Positions 6,869 to 8,484 of a stretch of 8,484 nucleotides of DNA are shown here, in pieces (the first letter of the stretch is position 1; each line of letters opens with the position of its first letter). The translations under genes were made by a program, and so were the position numbers. The notes beneath the pieces were generated by a model, which was not told the DNA's origin, ran no database searches, and saw only the letters and a list, made by a program, of their open reading frames with translations. The stretch is from Halomonas halophila. GTDB lineage: Bacteria > Pseudomonadota > Gammaproteobacteria > Pseudomonadales > Halomonadaceae. The stretch is taken from positions 1 through 8,484 of the forward strand of contig DJIP01000025.1 in NCBI GenBank assembly GCA_002433675.1, given 5' to 3'.

Positions 6869-7017
6869 ACGACCGTCAGGTCCAGAATGCCACCCCAGCG
6901 TCGTTTCGAAGACGACGCGGGGGTGGGCTATGTCAGCAGGTCAAGACACCAGGCCGTGACAGAGATACACCCAGGGGGCCGCAACGTCGACGAGTGCAGG
7001 GGCTTTTCAGCCAGGCC
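6869..7017. other. Convergent intergenic region between the GGDEF-EAL gene and gbcA
   Basis: This is 149 bp between two stop codons facing each other. It contains the large hairpin described separately and, close to the gbcA stop, a small stem GGCT/AGCC (7001-7012) that has a GAAA loop on the minus strand. No open reading frame with a convincing ribosome binding site was found. Confidence 0.6.
6890..6926. terminator. Long hairpin between convergent genes, possible bidirectional terminator without a U-tract
   Basis: CGTCGT (6899-6904) pairs with ACGACG (6912-6917) around a TTCGAAG loop. The stem continues with a G-C pair, one A-G mismatch (6897/6919), then CCACCCC (6890-6896) against GGGGTGG (6920-6926). 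This gives 14 pairs with one mismatch. It begins 22 nt after the stop of the GGDEF-EAL gene and 91 nt beyond the gbcA stop. No T-run follows on either strand, so it is not a canonical terminator. It may act as a U-less terminator or as a 3'-end stabiliser for both converging transcripts (inference). Confidence 0.45.
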
Positions 7018-8304
7018 CTAGCCGCTGGCCAGGCTCAGCGCCGGGCTGCTGCCCAGGTTGGCCGCCAGTGTGGTGCGGTACCAGTCGATAAAGTCGATCA
7101 CCCCGTACTCGTAGGTGGGGGAGTAGGGGCCCGGGCGATAGGCCAGGGAGTTGATGCCACGCTGGTTTTCTTCGGCAAGCCGTCGGTCCTGGGCGTTGGT
7201 GGCGTCCCATACCCGGCTCAGGTTCTCGACGTCGTAGTCGACACCCTCCACCGCGTCCTTGTGCACCAGCCACTTGGTGGTGACCTGGGTACGCTGGGGG
7301 CCCAGCGGCAGCACCCGGAACACCGCAGCATGGTCGCCGACAAAGTGATTCCAGCTGTTGGGCAGATGCAGGATGCGCAGGGAGCCCATGTCCTCGATGC
7401 CCTGATGGGTCAGCGGACGGCGACAGGCGGCCCTGCCGTCCATGGTCATGGACACGGTGCCCTCGACCAACGGGGTGCGGGTCAGGCGATTGCGTTTGCC
7501 TCCCGCCCAGCGCATCTTCCAGGGGATGCCGAGGCTATCCCACTCCTGTTGCTTGCGTGCCACCAGGCTGCGGTATTCCGGCGTGGCTCGCGGGTCCTCG
7601 GTGTCGTCGAACTCGTAGAGTGACTTGATCAGCTCCGGGTGGGAGCCGTTGCAGTGGTAGCACTCGCGGTTGTTCTCGAGTACCAGCTTCCAGTTGGCCT
7701 GCTCCTCGATGGTGGTGGTCACGGCCACCTTGAGGTTGGCCATGTCGTAGAAGCTCAGATAGCTGTCGAAGATGGCCTTGAGGTCGCTCACGTCAGGTGG
7801 ATTCTCGGCAAGGCTGACGAACAGGTAGCCGCCGGCCTCGGTCAGTGCGACCGGGGCGAGTCCGTAGTCCTCGAGTCGAAAGTCCTCGCCCATTTCGGTG
7901 CCGGCGAACAACAGGCGTCCGTCCAGCTCGTAGGTCCACTGGTGGTAGGGGCACACCAGCTTGGCCAGCTTGCCCTTTTCGGTGGAGCACAGGCGAGAGC
8001 CACGATGGCGGCAGGTGTTGTGGAAGGCGTGGATGGCGTCGCCATCGCCGCGCACGATGACCACTGGATTGTGGCCGATGTCGAGGGTGAGGAAGTTGCC
8101 CTTGGCCGGAATTTCGCAGCTCATGCCGGCGAAGATCCACTCGCGCTCGAAGATGGTCTGCAGGTCGAGCTGGAACAGTCGTTCATCGTTGTAGAACGGC
8201 TGCGGCAGCGAGAAGCCGTGGGGGTGGTGTGACATCGTCTCCAGGGCGAAACGGCGGGCGTCCCCCAGGGGATCCTCAAGATTGAGATGGGCGATGGGCT
8301 CCAT
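7018..8304 (-). CDS. gbcA: Glycine betaine demethylase, Rieske oxygenase (terminal) subunit GbcA
   Basis: Cytoplasmic Rieske non-heme iron oxygenase of 428 residues. With its reductase GbcB it uses O2 and NAD(P)H to remove a methyl group from glycine betaine, giving dimethylglycine and formaldehyde. The Rieske [2Fe-2S] ligands are C98 and H100 (CRHRG) and C118 and H121 (CPYHQW). The catalytic domain has NNRECYHCNGSH (211-222), with E214, H217 and H222 as bridging and iron ligands; D373 in the NAQDRRLAEENQ stretch is the likely third iron ligand. TKGN-like AKGNFLTL, LLFAGTEMG and VHKDAVEGVDYDVE match GbcA of Pseudomonas closely in my recollection, better than generic aromatic-ring hydroxylases. 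Length is normal (about 430). The start is fixed by GAGGAG six bases upstream (complement of 8311-8316). gbcB is not in the window; it may lie beyond the right edge. In Pseudomonas the AraC-type GbdR activates this gene; whether that holds here is unseen. Confidence 0.9.
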   Translation of the reverse strand: MEPIAHLNLEDPLGDARRFALETMSHHPHGFSLPQPFYNDERLFQLDLQTIFEREWIFAGMSCEIPAKGNFLTLDIGHNPVVIVRGDGDAIHAFHNTCRHRGSRLCSTEKGKLAKLVCPYHQWTYELDGRLLFAGTEMGEDFRLEDYGLAPVALTEAGGYLFVSLAENPPDVSDLKAIFDSYLSFYDMANLKVAVTTTIEEQANWKLVLENNRECYHCNGSHPELIKSLYEFDDTEDPRATPEYRSLVARKQQEWDSLGIPWKMRWAGGKRNRLTRTPLVEGTVSMTMDGRAACRRPLTHQGIEDMGSLRILHLPNSWNHFVGDHAAVFRVLPLGPQRTQVTTKWLVHKDAVEGVDYDVENLSRVWDATNAQDRRLAEENQRGINSLAYRPGPYSPTYEYGVIDFIDWYRTTLAANLGSSPALSLASG

Positions 8305-8401
8305 GGTGCACTCCTCGTGATGCGATAGATGCGGTGTCGATGGGCGCGGTGGCCCATGGCAAGGGGCGCCGCTATGAATCAGGGGAAAGCATGAGCGGCG
8401 C
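8305..8401 (-). promoter_or_regulatory. gbcA leader with ribosome binding site, direct repeats and inverted repeats
   Basis: Next to the start codon is GAGGAG (complement of 8311-8316), a near-ideal Shine-Dalgarno. On the plus strand GATGCG occurs at 8319-8324 and 8328-8333 (9-bp period). ATGGGC (8340-8345) and GCCCAT (8352-8357) form a perfect 6-bp inverted repeat with a 6-bp spacer. GCGCCGC (8366-8372) and GCGGCGC (8395-8401) form a second, 7-bp inverted repeat with a 22-bp spacer. Such repeats suit regulator binding (for example an AraC-family activator) or leader RNA folding. I could not place a convincing -35/-10 pair. Confidence 0.35.
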
Positions 8402-8484
8402 TATCAGCTGGCGCGCGTCGCGGTTGTCATGCAGCGCAGTCTGGGGCAAGCGGTATGACGCTGGGTATCTGGCGGCGACACCAG

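Noticed and set aside
6697..7623. Plus-strand open frame (308 codons) spanning the end of the EAL gene and the 3' part of gbcA
   Set aside because: It overlaps two well-supported genes in other frames, contains low-complexity Gly/Arg/Gln-rich sequence and has no family resemblance. It is treated as a shadow frame.
7639..8232. Long plus-strand open frame (197 codons) antisense to gbcA
   Set aside because: It lies opposite a gene with clear Rieske and iron-binding motifs. The composition is a typical high-GC mirror frame rich in Val, Gly and Ala, with no recognisable domain.
1..8484. CRISPR array, insertion sequence, tRNA, rRNA or signs of recent transfer
   Set aside because: There are no regularly spaced repeats, transposase-like proteins, terminal inverted repeats, clover-leaf segments or marked base-composition breaks other than the short AT-rich promoter stretch near 3208-3290.

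Overview
The window is GC-rich, densely coded DNA of the kind seen in halophilic or halotolerant Gammaproteobacteria. A member of the Halomonadaceae such as Halomonas is the best guess. That guess rests on base composition, the glycine betaine demethylase gene and the general look of the proteins; no rRNA or other phylogenetic marker is present.

Left part (1-2970, plus strand). The window opens inside a molybdopterin-dependent formate dehydrogenase alpha subunit gene (1-1434). A 91-residue protein of unknown function follows after 37 nt (1472-1747). A 71-nt gap holding a strong hairpin leads to a CdaR-type (sugar-diacid recognition, PucR-like helix-turn-helix) regulator (1819-2970). The spacing and the lack of a clear U-tract terminator suggest that the three genes may be read together.

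Middle part (2971-6868). A 415-nt intergenic region carries several hairpins and ends its first half with a good intrinsic terminator (stem 3186-3203, T7 at 3208-3214). An AT-rich stretch then probably holds the promoter of a large 1160-residue c-di-GMP enzyme (3386-6868). Its predicted layout is seven membrane segments, a periplasmic domain of about 200 residues, an eighth membrane segment, two PAS-like domains, GGDEF and EAL. The GGDEF motif, the inhibitory RxxD site and the EAL catalytic motifs are all intact.

Right part (6869-8484). A convergent intergenic region with a 15-bp-scale hairpin separates the c-di-GMP gene from a minus-strand Rieske oxygenase (7018-8304). This is recognisable as GbcA, the terminal oxygenase of glycine betaine demethylation. 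Its strong ribosome binding site and a leader with inverted and direct repeats fill the right edge.

How the genes may fit together. GbcA turns glycine betaine into dimethylglycine and releases formaldehyde. Formaldehyde is commonly oxidised to formate, which formate dehydrogenase converts to CO2 and reducing power. The two ends of the window could therefore serve one C1-dissimilation route, but no shared regulation is visible. The least described items are the 91-residue formate dehydrogenase neighbour, the pairing of a CdaR-type regulator with formate dehydrogenase, the structured region after cdaR, and the sensor half of the GGDEF-EAL protein. I see no CRISPR array, insertion sequence, tRNA or rRNA.
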